Assembly: GCA_032718475.1 (NCBI GenBank)
Contig: JAUCBJ010008437.1
Coordinates: forward strand, 1-64,000
Direction: 5' to 3'
Origin: Nemertoderma westbladi
Lineage: Eukaryota; Xenacoelomorpha; Nemertodermatida; Nemertodermatidae
Length of the DNA: 64,000 nt
The notes beneath the pieces are model-generated. The model saw only the letters and a program-made list of their open reading frames with translations, was not told the origin of the DNA and made no database searches. A program made the translations under genes and the position numbers. This document shows, in pieces, positions 42,177 through 56,250 of this stretch (its first letter is position 1; the number at the start of each line of letters is the position of its first letter).

Positions 42177-42313
42177 TCACAGATCAATTATACAATGCCC
42201 TTTTCGAAGATCATTATCTCAGCGTAATTTTACTATGAAATTGATGGGCACCACTCTGCAGATTCGACGAAGGAGACTTGCCGATCACTGTCATTGAAGA
42301 AGTGATCAGCCTG
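42177..42313 (+). CDS. Possible host-gene exon between E and F, phase unresolved
   Basis: One frame holds DQLYNALFEDHYLSVILL, then two stops, then FDEGDLPITVIEEVISL directly before a good donor (CTG/GTAAGG). The second part follows a CTCTGCAG acceptor (exon start 42262) and ends in phase 0, which fits exon F. It does not fit exon E ending at 41990. It would fit if exon E extended to 42052. The 10-kb satellite begins at the donor itself. Confidence 0.4.
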
Positions 42314-45300
42314 GTAAGGATGACCATTCCCAGGAAGAAGGATGACCACTCCCAGGAATGATGGATGACCACTTCCAGGAATGATGGCAAGGCACTCCCA
42401 TGGATGACCACTCCCAGGAAGGATGGATGACCACTTCCATGAATGATGGATGACCACTCCCAGGAAGGATGACCACTCCCATGAATGATGGATGACCACT
42501 CCCAGGAAGGATGACCACTCCCAGGGATGATGGATGACCACTCCCAGAAATGATGGATGGCCACTCCCATGGATGACCACTCCCAGGAATGGTGGATGAC
42601 CACTCCCAGGAATGATGGATGACCACTCCCAGGAATGATGGATGACCTGACCACTACCAGGAATGATGGGTGACCACTCCCAGGAATGATGGATGACCAC
42701 TCCCAGGAAATGATGGATGACCACTCCCAGGAATGATGGATGACCACTCCCAGGAATGATGGATGACCACTCCCAGGAATGATGACCACTCCCAGGAAGG
42801 ATGGATGACCACTCCCAGGAAGGATGACCACTCCCAGGAATGATGGATGACCACTCCCATGAAGGATCACCACTCCCAGGAATGATGGATGACCACTCCC
42901 AGGAATGATGGATGACCACTCCCAGGAAGGATGACCACTCCCAGGAAGGATGACCACTCCCAGGAAGGATGACCACTCCCAGGAAGGGTGACCACTCTCA
43001 GGAATGATGGATGACCACTCTCAGGAATGATGGATGACCACTCCCAGGAAGGATGATTACATCCAGGAAGGATGACCACTCCCAGGAAGGATGAACACTC
43101 CCAGGAATGATGGATGACCACTCCCAGGAAGGATGACCACTCCCAGGAATGATGGATGACCACTCTCAGGAAGGATGACCACTCCCAGGAAGGATGACTA
43201 CTCCCAGGAAGGATGTCCATTCCCAGGAATGATGGATGACCACTCCCAGGAATTATGGATGACCACTCCCATGGATGATGGATGACCACTCCCAGGAATG
43301 ATGGATGACCACTCCCAGGAATTATGGATGACCACTCCCAGGAATGAAGGATGACCACTCCCAGGAATGATGGATGACCACTCACATGAATGATGGATGA
43401 CCACTCCCAGGAATGATGAATGACCACTCCCAGGAATGATGGATGGCCACTCCCAGGAATGATGGATGACCACTCACAGGAACGATGGATGACCACTCCC
43501 AGGAATGATGGATGACCACTCCCAGGAATGATGGATGACCACTCCCAGGTATGATGGATGACCAGTCCCAGGAATGATTACCACTCCCAGGAATGATGGA
43601 TGACCACTTCCAGGAATGATGGATGACCACTCCCAGGAATGATGACCACTCCCAGGAAGCATGGATGACCACTCCCAGGAAGGATGGATGACCACTCTCA
43701 GGAAGGATGACCACTCCCAGGATTGATGACCACTCCCAGGAATGATGGATGACCACTCCCAGGAAGGATGACCACTCCCAGGAATGATGGATGACCACTC
43801 ACAGGAAGGATGGATGACCACCACCAGGAAGGATGACCATTCCCAGGCATGATGGATGACCACTCCCATGAAGGATGACCACTCCCAGGAATGATGGATG
43901 ACCACTCCCAGGAATGATGGATGCCCACTCCCAGGAAGGACGACCACTCCCATGGATGATGGATGACCACTCCCAGGAATGATGGATGACCACTCCCAGG
44001 AATGACGGATGACCACTCCCTGGAAGGATGGATGACCACTCCCAGGAATGATGGACGACCACACATAGGAAGGATGACCACTCCCAGGAATGATGGATGA
44101 CCACTCCCAGGAATGATGGATGACCACTCCCAGGAATGATGGATGACCACTCCCAGGAATGATGGATGAGCACTCCCAGGAAGGATGACCACTCCCAGGA
44201 ATAATGGATGACCACTCCCAGGAATGATGGGTGACCACTCCCATGGATGATGGATGACCACTCCCAGGAATGATGGATGACCGCTCCCAGGAATGATGGA
44301 TGACCACTCCCAGGAATGAAGGATGACCACTCCCAGGAATGATGGATGACCACTCCCAGGAATGATGGATGACCACTCCCAGGAATGATGGATGACCACT
44401 CCCATGGAATGATGGATGACCACTCCCAGGAATGATGGATGCCCACTCCCAGGAAGGACGACCACTCCCATGGATGATGGATGACCACTCCCAGGAATGA
44501 TGGATGACCACTCCCAGGAATGATGGATGACCACTCCCAGGAATGATGGATGACCACTCCCAGGAATGACGGATGACCACTCCCTGGAAGGATGGATGAC
44601 CACTCCCATGAATGATGGACGACCACACATAGGAAGGATGACCACTCCCAGGAATGATGGATGACCACTCCCAGGAATGATGGATGACCACTCCCAGGAA
44701 TGATGGATGAGCACTCCCAGGAAGGATGACCACTCCCAGGAATAATGGATGACCACTCCCAGGAATGATGGGTGACCACTCCCATGGATGATGGATGACC
44801 ACTCCCAGGAATGATGGATGACCGCTCCCAGGAATGATGGATGACCACTCCCAGGAATGAAGGATGACCACTCCCAGGAATGATGGATGACCACTCCCAG
44901 GAATGATGGATGACCACTCCCATGGATGATGGATGACCACTCCCAGGAATGATGGATGACCTGACCACTACCAGGAATGATGGGTGACCACTCCCAGGAA
45001 TGCTGGATGACCACTCCCAGGAAATGATGGATGACCACTCCCAGGAATGATGGATGACCACTTCCAGGAATGATGGATGACCACTCCCAGGAATGATGAC
45101 CACTCCCAGGAAGGATGGATGACCACTCCCAGGAAGGATGGATGACCACTCCCAGGAAGGATGACCACTCCCAGGAAGGATGGATGACCACTCCCAGGAA
45201 TGATGGATGACAACTCCCAGGAATGATGGATGACCACACCCAGGAATGATGGATGACCACTCCCAGGAAGGATGACCACTCCTAGGAATGATGGATGACC

Positions 45301-48300
45301 ACTCACAGGAAGGATGGATGACCACTCCCAGGAAGGATGACCACTCCCAGGAAGGATGACCACTCCCCGGAATGATGGATGACCACTCCCATGAAGGATC
45401 ACAACTTCCAGGAATGATGGATGACCACTCCCAGAAATGATGGATGACCACTCCCAGGAAGGATGACCACTCCCAGGAAGGATGACCACTCCCAGGAAGG
45501 GTGACCACTCTCAGGAATGATGGATGACCACTCTCAGGAATGATGGATGACCACTCCCAGGAAGGATGATTACATCCAGGAAGGATGACCACTCCAGGAA
45601 GGATGAACACTCCCAGGAATGATGGATGACCACTCCCAGGAAGGATGACCACTCCCAGGAATGATGGATGACCACTCTCAGGAAGGATGACCACTCCCAG
45701 GAAGGATGACTACTCCCAGGAAGGATGTCCATTCCCAGGAATGATGGATGACCACTCCCAGGAATCATGGATGACCACTCCCATGGATGATGGATGACCA
45801 CTCCCAGGAATGATGGATGACCACTCCCAGGAATTATGGATGACCACTCCCAGGAATGAAGGATGACCACTCCCAGGAATGATGGATGACCACTCACAGG
45901 AATGATGGATGACCACTCCCAGGAATGATGAATGACCACTCCCAGGAATGATGGATGGCCACTCCCAGGAATGATGGATGACCACTCACAGGGACGATGG
46001 ATGACCACTCCCAGGAATGATGGATGACCACTCCCAGGAATGATGGATGACCACTCCCAGGTATGATGGATGACCACTCCCAGGAATGATTACCACTCCC
46101 AGGAATGATGGATGACCACTTCCAGGAATGATGGATGACCACTCCCAGGAATGATGACCACTCCCAGGAAGCATGGATGACCACTCCCAGGAAGGATGGA
46201 TGACCACTCCCAGGAAGGATGACCACTCCCAGGATTGATGACCACTCCTAGGAATGATGGATGACCACTCCCAGGAAGGATGACCACTCCCAGGAATGAT
46301 GGATGACCACTCACAGGAAGGATGGATGACCACTCCCAGGAAGGATGACCACTCCCAGGCATGATGGATGACCACTCCCATGAAGGATGACCACTCGCAG
46401 GAATGATGGATGACCACTCCCAGGAATGATGGATGCCCACTCCCAGGAAGGACGACCACTCCCATGGATGATGGATGACCACTCCCAGGAATGATGGATG
46501 ACCACTACCAGGAATGATGGATGACCACTCCCAGGAATGACGGATGACCACTCCCTGGAAGGATGGATGACCACTCCCAGGAATGATGGACGACCACACA
46601 TAGGAAGGATGACCACTCCCAGGAATGATGGATGACCACTCCCAGGAATGATGGATGACCACTCCCAGGAATGATGGATGACCACTCCCAGGAATGATGG
46701 ATGACCACTCCCAGGAATGATGGATGACCACTCCCAGGAATGATGGATGTGCACTCCCAGGAAGGATGACCACTCCCAGGAATAATGGATGACCACTCCC
46801 AGGAATGATGGGTGACCACTCCCATGGATGATGGATGACCACTCCCAGGAATGACGGATGACCACTCCCTGGAAGGATGGATGACCACTCCCAGGAATGA
46901 TGGACGACCACACATAGGAAGGATGACCACTCCCACGAATGATGGATGACCACTCCCAGGAATGATGGATGACCACTCCCAGGAATGATGGATGCCCACT
47001 CCCAGGAAGGACGACCACTCCCATGGATGATGGATGACCACTCCCAGGAATGATGGATGACCGCTCCCAGGAATGATGGATGACCACTCCAAGGAATGAA
47101 GGATGACCACTCCCAGGAATGATGGATGACCACTCCCAGGAATGATGGATGACCACTCCCAGGAATGATGGATGACCACTCCCAGGAATGATTGATGACC
47201 ACTCCCATGGAATGATGGATGACCACTCCCAGGAAGGATGACCACTCCCAGGAAGGATGACCACTCCCAGGAAGGATGGATACCACTCCCAGGAATGATG
47301 GATGACCACTCCCAGGAATGGTGGATGACCACTCCCAGGAATGATGGATGACCACTCCCAGGAATGATGGATGACCACTCCCAGGAATGATGGATGACCT
47401 GACCACTACCAGGAATGATGGGTGACCACTCCCAGGAATGATGGATGACCACTCCCAGGAAATGATGGATGACCACTCCCAGGAATGATGGATGACCACT
47501 TCCAGGAATGATGGATGACCACTCCCAGGAATGATGACCACTCCCAGGAAGGATGGATGACCACTCCCAGGAAGGATGGATGACCACTCCCAGGAAGGAT
47601 GACCACTCCCAGGAAGGATGAGCACTCCCAGGAAGGATGGATGACCACTCCCAGGAATTATGGATGACAACTCCCAGGAATGATGGATGGCCACACCCAG
47701 GAATGATGGATGACCACTCCCAGGAAGGATGACCACTCCTAGGAATGATGGATGACCACTCCCAGGAATGATGGATGACCACTCACAGGAAGGATGGATG
47801 ACCACTCCCAGGAAGGATGACCACTCCCAGGAAGGATGACCACTCCCAGGAAGGATGACCACTCCCAGGAAGGGTGACCACTCTCAGGAATGATGGATGA
47901 CCACTCTCAGGAATGATGGATGACCACTCCCAGGAAGGATGATTACATCCAGGAAGGATGACCACTCCCAGGAAGGATGAACACTCCCAGGAATGATGGA
48001 TGACCACTCCCAGGAATGATGGATCACCACTCTCAGGAAGGATGACCACTCCCAGGAAGGATGACTACTCCCAGGAAGGATGTCACTCCCAGGAAGGATG
48101 TCCACTCCCAGGAATGATGGATGACCACTCCCAGGAATGATGGATGACCACTCCCATGGATGATGGATGACCATTCCCAGGAATGATGGATGACCACTCC
48201 CAGGAATGATGGATGACCACTCCCAGGAATGACGGATGACCACTCCCTGGAAGGATGGATGACCACTCCCAGGAATGATGGACGACCACACATAGGAAGG

Positions 48301-51300
48301 ATGACCACTCCCACGAATGATGGATGACCACTCCCAGGAATGACGGATGACCACTCCCAGGAATGATGGATGAGCACTCCCAGGAAGGATGACCACTCCC
48401 AGGAATAATGGATGACCACTCCCAGGAATGATGGGTGACCACTCCCATGGATGATGGATGACCACTCCCAGGAATGATGGATGACCGCTCCCAGGAATGA
48501 TGGATGACCACTCCCAGGAATGAAGGATGACCACTCCCAGGAATGATGGATGACCACTCCCAGGAATGATTACCACTGCCAGGAATGATGGATGACCACT
48601 TCCAGGAATGATGGATGACCACTCCCAGGAATGATTGATGACCACTCCTATGGAATGATGGATGACCACTCCCAGGAAGGATGACCACTCCCAGGAAGGA
48701 TGACCACTCCCAGGAAGGATGAACACTCCCAGGAATGATGGATGACCACTCCCAGGAAGGATGAACACTCCCAGGAAGGATGAACACTCCCAGGAATGAT
48801 GGATGACCACTCCCAGGAATGATGGATGACCACTCCCAGGAAGGATGGATACCACTCCCAGGAATGATGGATGACCACTCCCAGGAATGGTGGATGACCA
48901 CTCCCAGGAATGATGGATGACCACTCCCAGGAATGATGGATGACCACTCCCAGGAATGATGGATGACCACTTCCAGGAATGATGGATGACCACTCCCAGG
49001 AAGGATGGATGACCACTCCCAGGAAGGATGGATGACCACTCCCAGGAATGATGGATGATAACTCCCAGGAATGATGGATGACCACTTCCAGGAATGATGG
49101 ATGACCACTCCCAGGAATGATGGATGACAACTCCCAGGAATGATGGATGTCCACACCCAGGAATGATGGATGACCACTCCCGGGAAGGATGACCACTCCT
49201 AGGAATGATGGATGACCACTCACAGGAAGGATGGATGACCACTCCCAGGAAGGATGACCACTCCCAGGAAGGATGACCACTCCCAGGAATGATGGATGAC
49301 CACTCCCATGAAGGATCACCACTTCCAGGAATGATGGATGACCACTCCCAGGAATGATGGATGACCACTCCCAGGAAGGATGACCACTCCCAGGAAGGAT
49401 GACTACTCCCAGGAAGGATGACCACTCCCAGGAAGGATGACCACTCCCAGGAAGGGTGACCACTCTCAGGAATGATGGATGACCACTCTCAGGAAGGGTG
49501 ACCACTCTCAGGAATTATGGATGACCACTCCCAGGAATGATGAATGACCACTCCCAGGAATGATGGATGACCACTCCCAGGAATGATGGATGACCACTCC
49601 CAGGAAGGATGACCACTCCAGGAAGGAACGATACCACTCCCAGGAATGATGGATGGCCACTCCCAGGAATGATGGATGACCACTCACAGGAACGATGGAT
49701 GACCACTCCCAGGAATGATGGATGACCACTCCCAGGAATGATGGATGACCACTCCCAGGAATGATGGATGACCACTCCCAGGAATGATTACCACTCCCAG
49801 GAATGATGGATGACCACTTCCAGGAATGATGGATGACCACTCCCAGGAATGATGACCACTCCAGGAAGGATGGATGACCACTCCCAGGAAGGATGGATGT
49901 CCACGCCCAGGAAGGATGACCACTCCCAGGATGAATGACCACTCCCAGGAATGATGGATGACCACTCCCAGGAATGATAAATGACCACTCACAGGAAGGA
50001 TGGATGACCACTCCCAGGAAGGATGACCACTCCCAGGCATGATGGATGACCACTCCCATGAAGGATGACCACTCCCAGGAATGATGGATGACCATTCCCA
50101 GGAAGGATGACCACTCCCAGGAAGGATAACCACTCCCAGGAAGGGTGACCACTCTCAGGAATGATGGATGACCACTCTCAGGAATGATGGATGACCACTC
50201 CCAGGAAGGATGATTACATCCAGGAAGGATGACCTCTCCCAGGAAGGATGAACACTCCCAGGAATGATGAATGACCACTCCCAGGAATGATGAATGACCA
50301 CTCCCAGGAATGATGGATGACCACTCCCAGGAATGATGGATGACCACTCCCAGGAATGATGGATGACCACTCCCAGGAAGGATGACCACTCCAGGAAGGA
50401 ACGATACCACTCCCAGGAATGATGGATGGCCACTCCCAGGAATGATGGATGACCACTCACAGGAACGATGGATGACCACTCCCAGGAATGATGGATGACC
50501 ACCCCCAGCTCCCAGGAATGATGGATGACCACTCCCAGGAAGGATTTATGACCACTCCCAGGAATGATGGATGACCACTCCCAGGAATGATGGATGACCA
50601 CTCCCAGGAATAATTACCACTCCCAGGAATGATGGATGACCACTCCCAGGAATGATGGATGACCACTTCCAGGAATGATGGATGACCACTCCCAGGAATG
50701 ATGACCACTCCCAGGAAGGATGGATGACCACTCCCAGGAAGGATGACCACTCCCAGGATGGATGACCACTCCCAGGAATGATGGATGACCACTCCCAGGA
50801 ATGATGGATGACCACTCACAGGAAGGATGGATGACCACTCCCAGGAAGGATGACCACTCCCAGGCATGATGGATGACCACTCCCATGAAGGATGACCACT
50901 CCCAGTAATGATGGATGACCACTCCCAGTAATGATGGATGACCACTCCCAGGAATGATGGATGACCACTCCCAGGAAGGATGACCACTCCCTGGAAGGGT
51001 GACCACTCTCAGGAATGATGGATGACCACTCTCAGGAATGATGGATGACCACTCCCAGGAAGGATGATTACATCCAGGAAGGATGACCTCTCCCAGGAAG
51101 GATGAACACTCCCAGGAAGGATGGATGACCATTCCCAGGAAGGATGACCACTCCCAGGAAGGATGACCACTCCCAGTAATGATGGATGACCACTCCCAGG
51201 AATGATGGATGACCATTCCCAGGAAGGATGACCACTCCCAGGAAGGATGACCACTCCCAGGAAGGATGACCACTCCCAGGAAGGATGACCACTCCCAGTA

Positions 51301-52345
51301 ATGATGGATGACCACTCCCAGGCATGATGGATGACCACTCCCATGAAGGATGACCACTCCCAGTAATGATGGATGACCACTCCCAGGAATGATGGATGAC
51401 CACTCCCAGGAAGGATGACCACTCCCTGGAAGGGTGACCACTCTCAGGAATGATGGATGACCACTCTCAGGAATGATGGATGACCACTCCCAGGAAGGAT
51501 GATTACATCCAGGAAGGATGACCTCTCCCAGGAAGGATGAACACTCCCAGGAAGGATGGATGACCACTCTCAGGAAGGATGACCACTCCCAGGAATGATG
51601 GATGACCACTCCCAGGAATGATGGATGACCACTCCCAGGAATGATCGATGACCACTCCCAGGAAGTATGGATGACCACTCCCAGGAAGGATGACCACTCA
51701 CAGGAATGATGGATGACCACTCCCAGGAAGGATGACTACTGCCAGGAATGATGGATGACCACTCCCAGGAATGATGACCACTCCCGAGAAGAATGGATGA
51801 CCACTCCCAGAAAGGATGACCACTCCCAGGAAGGATGACCACTCACAGGAATGATGGATGACCACTCCCAGGAGGGATGACTACTCCCTGGAATGATGGA
51901 TGACCACTCCCAGGAATGATGACCACTCCCGAGAAGAATGGATGACCACTCCCAGGAAGGATGACCACTCCCAGGAATGATGGATGACCACTCCCAGGAA
52001 GAATGGATGACCACTCCCAGGAAGGATGGATGACCACTCCCAGGAATGATGGATGACCACTCCCAGGAAGGATGGATGACCACTCCCAGGAAGGATGACC
52101 ACTCTCGGGAATGATGGATGACCACTCCCAGGAATGATGGATGAGCACTCCCAGGAAGGGTGACCACTCCTAGGAAGGATGACCATTCCCAGGAAGGATG
52201 GATGGCCACTCCCAGGAATGATGACCACTCCCAGGAATGATGGATGAGCACTCCCAGGAAGGGTGACCACTCCTAGGAAGGATGACCATTCCCAGGAAGG
52301 ATGGATGGCCACTCCCAGGAATGATGACCTCTCCCAGGAATCATG
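42314..52345. repeat. 10-kb satellite of 23-bp and 19-bp units with higher-order structure
   Basis: Units are built on GATGACCACTCCCAGGAA, followed by TGATG (long form, period 23) or GGAT (short form, period 19). Marker variants recur at long range: GGATGATTACATCCAGG starts at 43051, 45564, 47937, 50208, 51062 and 51497. The spacing is 2513, 2373, 2271, 854 and 435. The CTGACCACTACCAGG variant lies near 42648, 44959 and 47399. The array thus has a higher-order repeat of about 2.3-2.5 kb that shortens toward the right end. Neither form contains a stop on the minus strand, so long empty frames result. Confidence 0.95.
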
Positions 52346-52621
52346 GATGCCTTGTCCTATGACATCCCGCTATTATAGCAGGTGCGGTCAGCCATTGATA
52401 TTCCGAAATCGTCTGTTAAAAGACACTACTGATCATGAGAATACAGATGAATTGGTGCGGTACATAGGCCTATTTGGCTGATGCGAACTGTTGCGCTGCG
52501 CGGGGGCCGGTGGTCCATTCTAGTGGTGCATAGAATATAATGCATTGCTTTAGTTAGTTACCAGTACATCTCTAATTACAGAACAAATCTTATATATAAA
52601 TGTACATTTATTTTATTGCAG
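52346..52621. other. Intron sequence before the last exon
   Basis: Non-repetitive; ends in TTTTATTGCAG. Confidence 0.6.
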
Positions 52622-52756
52622 AAACTGTTAATTCCAGATAATAATCACCCGTTATTACTGCAACTGCCGTGGTCCCAAGGGAAATTAGTTATAAGAAAAA
52701 ACAACAAAGATGTACAAATAGAACCTAGTGGGAATCCAATTGAAAGTCGTTGTTAA
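52622..52756 (+). CDS. Host gene, last exon (F) with stop codon
   Basis: After the TTTATTGCAG acceptor, phase 0, 44 codons: KLLIPDNNHPLLLQLPWSQG, then KLVIRKNNKDVQIEPSGN, ending ESRC and TAA. The TAA is directly followed by AATAAA. The sequence looks like a compact C-terminus with alternating hydrophobic residues. Family not recognised. Confidence 0.7.
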   Translation, partial: KLLIPDNNHPLLLQLPWSQGKLVIRKNNKDVQIEPSGNPIESRC

Positions 52757-52762
52757 AATAAA
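52757..52762 (+). terminator. Polyadenylation signal AATAAA
   Basis: AATAAA immediately after the stop codon of the host gene. A cleavage site would be expected 10-30 bases downstream, which would leave a very short 3' UTR. Confidence 0.45.
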
Positions 52763-52868
52763 CCTACGTGACGTCACCTACAAACGTTTCATCAGAAGTT
52801 GCTATGCATCGAGAGATTGTTACTTTTCATTACCGGAGTTGCGCTATGAGATAATATTTTGTTGTTAT

Positions 52869-53752
52869 TCTTCTACCTCGGTATAAATTCGTACCTCGTT
52901 CTACCTCGGTATTGTACGAACCTCATACGGTACCTCGTTCTATCTCGGTACCAACGAACCTCGTTCTACCTCCGTACCGTCCGAACCTCGTACCGTACCT
53001 CGGTATCGTACGAACGTCGTACGGTACCTCGTTCTACCTCGGTGTCGTACGAACGTCGTACGGTACCTCGTTCTACCTCGGTATCGTACGAATCTCGTAC
53101 GGTACCTCGTTCTACCTCGTTATCGTACGAACGTCGTACGGTACCTCGTTCTAACTCGGTATCATACGAACATCGTACGGTACCTCATTCTACCTCGGTA
53201 TCGTATGAACGTCGTACGGTACCTCGTTCTACCTCGGTATCGTACGAACATCGTACGGTACCTCATTCTACCTCGGTACTGTACGAACCTCGTACGGTAC
53301 CTCGCTCTACCTTGGTACCGTACGAATCTCGTACGGTACCTCATTCTACCTTGGTACCGTACGAACCTCGTACAGTACCTCATTCTACCTCGGTATCGTA
53401 CTAACCTTGTACAGTACCTCGTTCTACCTTGGTATCGTACGAACCTTGTACGGTACCTCATTCTACCTCTGTATCGTACGAACCTCATACGGTACCTCGT
53501 TCTACCTCGGTATCGTACGAACCTCGTACGGTACCTTGTTCTATCTCGGTATCGTACGAACCTTGTACAGTACCTTGTTCTACCTCGGTATCGTAGGAAC
53601 CTCGTATGGTACCTCGTTCTATCTCGGTACCGTGCGAACCTCGTACGGTACCTCATTCTACCTCGGTACCATATGAACGTCATACAGTACCTCGTTCTAC
53701 CTCGGTACAGTACGAACCTCGTACGGTACCTCGTTCTACCTCGGTATAAATT
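52869..53752. repeat. 39-bp minisatellite of TACG/GGTACC units
   Basis: About 22 imperfect copies of a 39-base unit containing TCGTACGAAC, CTCGTACGGTACCTC and GTTCTACCTCGGTA. CGTACG and GGTACC palindromes occur in most units. Because 39 is a multiple of three and units lack stops, both strands have long frames (YRTNLVRYLVLPR per unit); these are not taken as genes. Confidence 0.9.
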
Positions 53753-54685
53753 AGTTGTTTCTGCTGTGAGATGTAACTTTTATTCGCTGCAATATTTATA
53801 GCCACCTTCTTAAAAGTCCCGTTTTAGAGGAAATAGGCCCCTACGTCAGATTCTGAACGGTTTTAGCCACTGGCTTTCGGACGAAAAAATAGGCCGATGA
53901 ACGTCTAAAAAAACAATAGAAAAAACTGCACTTGTTATTTTTAATATTTGTTGCAAAATTATCAAAAACCTGAAACCAGACTGTAATTTATTCTAGAATG
54001 ATTTTTATACTTGAAACCAACAGAATATTATTATTTTTGGTTAAATTTTTGGATGACTTTCGCTGTCATATTGAATTCGATCTTAAATCTCCACCACTAA
54101 TGCACCTTAAATCAAGGACTTCTATAACATAGTATATATTCTATGTCTATATTCTATATAGCAACACAATCAATCCTATTAAAAATATTGCAAGTATCCA
54201 GGAAATTTAATTAATTTATCGATATGTTATGCTGAATACAGAATAGATAGATAGAATTTTCCCCTGGCGAGGTATAATTTTGATTGCAACAATAATATTC
54301 ATCTAAGTTAATTAAGTTTAGATCAATTAAAAACACATTTCTTAATTAAAGCAAATCACAATTGAGTAAACAAGCAAATCGGAAGTACGAAAATACGACA
54401 GTAAGCAAATCGCTTACTTTCGTGGCTCGCCCCACAAAGGACAACTTCCTCAAAAATATATACTATGTTCTAGAAGTCCTTGCTTAAATACTCAATGTTT
54501 AAAACTCTCCTCTCCGTATTAAATTTCTGGTTTACAACTATTTTCTGCCGTATATTATATTGCCTTGATGTTGTGTACCTATTCTGTAATTTTTTTTACA
54601 TCTTAATAAATAATAATATAACAAAAAGTGATTATTGGCTGTAAACGACGAAATACAGCAGGTCAATTCATTTTAGTTTTCACAC
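53753..54685. other. No gene seen
   Basis: AT-rich sequence with many stops in all frames and no recognised element. Confidence 0.5.
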
Positions 54686-54793
54686 ATCAGCTCAGCCCCC
54701 ATCCTTTTCATTGTTGTGGTGGATTATGAGCTGCGGATATCTCTCGATATTCATAAAGCTGATGAGGTAGAAATATCTCCACCTTCCGGTAGC
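54686..54793 (+). pseudogene. Family 2 RT fragment, piece 1
   Basis: Reads PFIVVVDYELRISLDIHKA then VEISPPSGS, the region between the GDTLAP-type motif and the FADD motif. Confidence 0.7.
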
Positions 54794-54799
54794 CATAGA

Positions 54800-55186
54800 C
54801 TACTAGGACTACTACTAGGATCTGCATGCTGCATTGCAGCTGCATTTTTAAGAATGCTGTGCCGGCTTATCGACAAAATTGCACCGCCACAACTCCCTAT
54901 CACCCATGACATTTGCTAGATCATCCGCATCTTCAAGGCCAGTGTCCTTTAAGATGCGTCTCAAGAAAGTCATGGGCTGTCGACCATGCTTATTCACTCT
55001 ATGAGGCTTCCAAAGTACAAGATTATGCACTGGCTGGTCCTCACGGCGAAAGCAATGTCCTGCAAAGCGGAGGCGATTTTGTTCTAGTGTCAAGCTTGGG
55101 GGAACCAATGAGACACCTCCAATGTTATATAGTGTCTGGTTGGAGATGTGTGCATTGTACTTGACACAATGAACCCGGCGTAGCAA
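54800..55186 (-). pseudogene. Family 1 3'-end fragment inside family 2
   Basis: From MLRRVHCVKYNAH to AQHS on the minus strand with the 3' stem-loop; the TAG tail appears as CTACTACTA at 54800-54815. It directly adjoins a CR1-like fragment on the same strand at 55187. Confidence 0.85.
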
Positions 55187-56250
55187 GTGGTAGCGTAGTT
55201 AGTGGCAAGTGGTGACAGGGTAGATGCTTGAGGAACACCACAAGTTATAGGTTCTAGGGGGGATGAGCAGTCGTCAATAACAACTGATTGTGTTCGGTTA
55301 GACAAAAAACTTTCTATTAGTTGATTAGGAAGGCCTCCGATACGGTATGCATCGAGTTTGTCTAATAGGATTTTGTGGTTGAGAGTATCAAAGGCCTTCC
55401 TAAGGTCTATAAATATTGCACATGTAGAATGTTTATCATTTATATATAGCTTTGCGGATGTGTTCTAGCACAGAAAGTAAAGCGTGGGAAGTTGAAGTTT
55501 TAGGTCTAAAACCATATCGACATGTCGTAAGGATAGAAAATTTATTAATATAAGAGTGTTGAGAGGCAATTATTTGTTCGAATATCTTAGTTAATACAGG
55601 TAAGTGTACAGGTTAAGTGTAACAGGTAATACTGGACTTCTACCGACCGGGGAAGTTTCGGAGAGGGAAAATGAATTAGATCTGCTATTTTTAATGTGCC
55701 TAAGTGGTGAGCGTATAGAGCGAGGGATTTCATTGGCCAGCGTAGGACCAATAGAAGAAAAGTGTTTATTCAAGATGGTTGCAATACGCGTTGGATCTGT
55801 AACTGTTTCTGTAGCACTGCCTGAACGAATATTAATTTTTTTTAGGTGTAGCTAATTTAGTAGATTTATTGAGTGCGCTATTTATAATTATCCAAGTTTT
55901 ACGCAGGTTATTACTGTTTTGTTTGAATTGCGTTGAGTAATAAGTTTTCTCAGCTGAACGTAAAGTTGAGGTCAATTGATTCCTATAAATGTTGTACTTT
56001 CTATGGTTGGACTCCGATGGTGACTTAATAAAAGCCTTATACAATTTATTTTTTTTAATTGTGCAATTTATTAAATTATTGGTCATCCAAGGTTTACGCG
56101 GCACTTTCTGGGTGGGGATTGTTTTTTTTGTAATATGTTTAGTACATATATCCGATAGGTTGCTATAGAAACACTCAAATTGTTTGTAATTGTGCTGGAT
56201 TATGCAATGAGGACGGCCACAAAGGGTGAATACCTGTGATTCACACTTCA
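55187..56250 (-). pseudogene. CR1/L2-like non-LTR fragment
   Basis: Reading down from 56250: RKPWMTNNLINCTIKKNKLY and TLRSAEKTYYSTQFK (linker before RT), a broken central part, then YGFRPKTSTSHALLSVLEHI, FIDLRKAFDTLNHKILLDKL, and SVVIDDCSSPLEPITCGVPQ followed by ASTLSPL. The catalytic FIDLRKAFD is intact; the usual GVPQGS is GVPQAS. It has stops and frameshifts and ends before the YADD motif, where the family 1 fragment begins. Confidence 0.8.

Noticed and set aside
42206-52312. Very long minus-strand open frames (over 600 codons) encoding a repeated HHSWEWSSIIPGSG peptide
   Set aside because: The satellite unit has no stop in any minus-strand frame and 23 is not a multiple of three, so the same peptide appears in all frames. 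No start context, splice signal or conserved domain supports a gene.
52859-53801. Open frames on both strands in the 39-bp array (YRTNLVRYLVLPR and RYRGRTRYRTRF)
   Set aside because: The unit is a multiple of three and lacks stops; both strands are open, which indicates repeat structure rather than coding.
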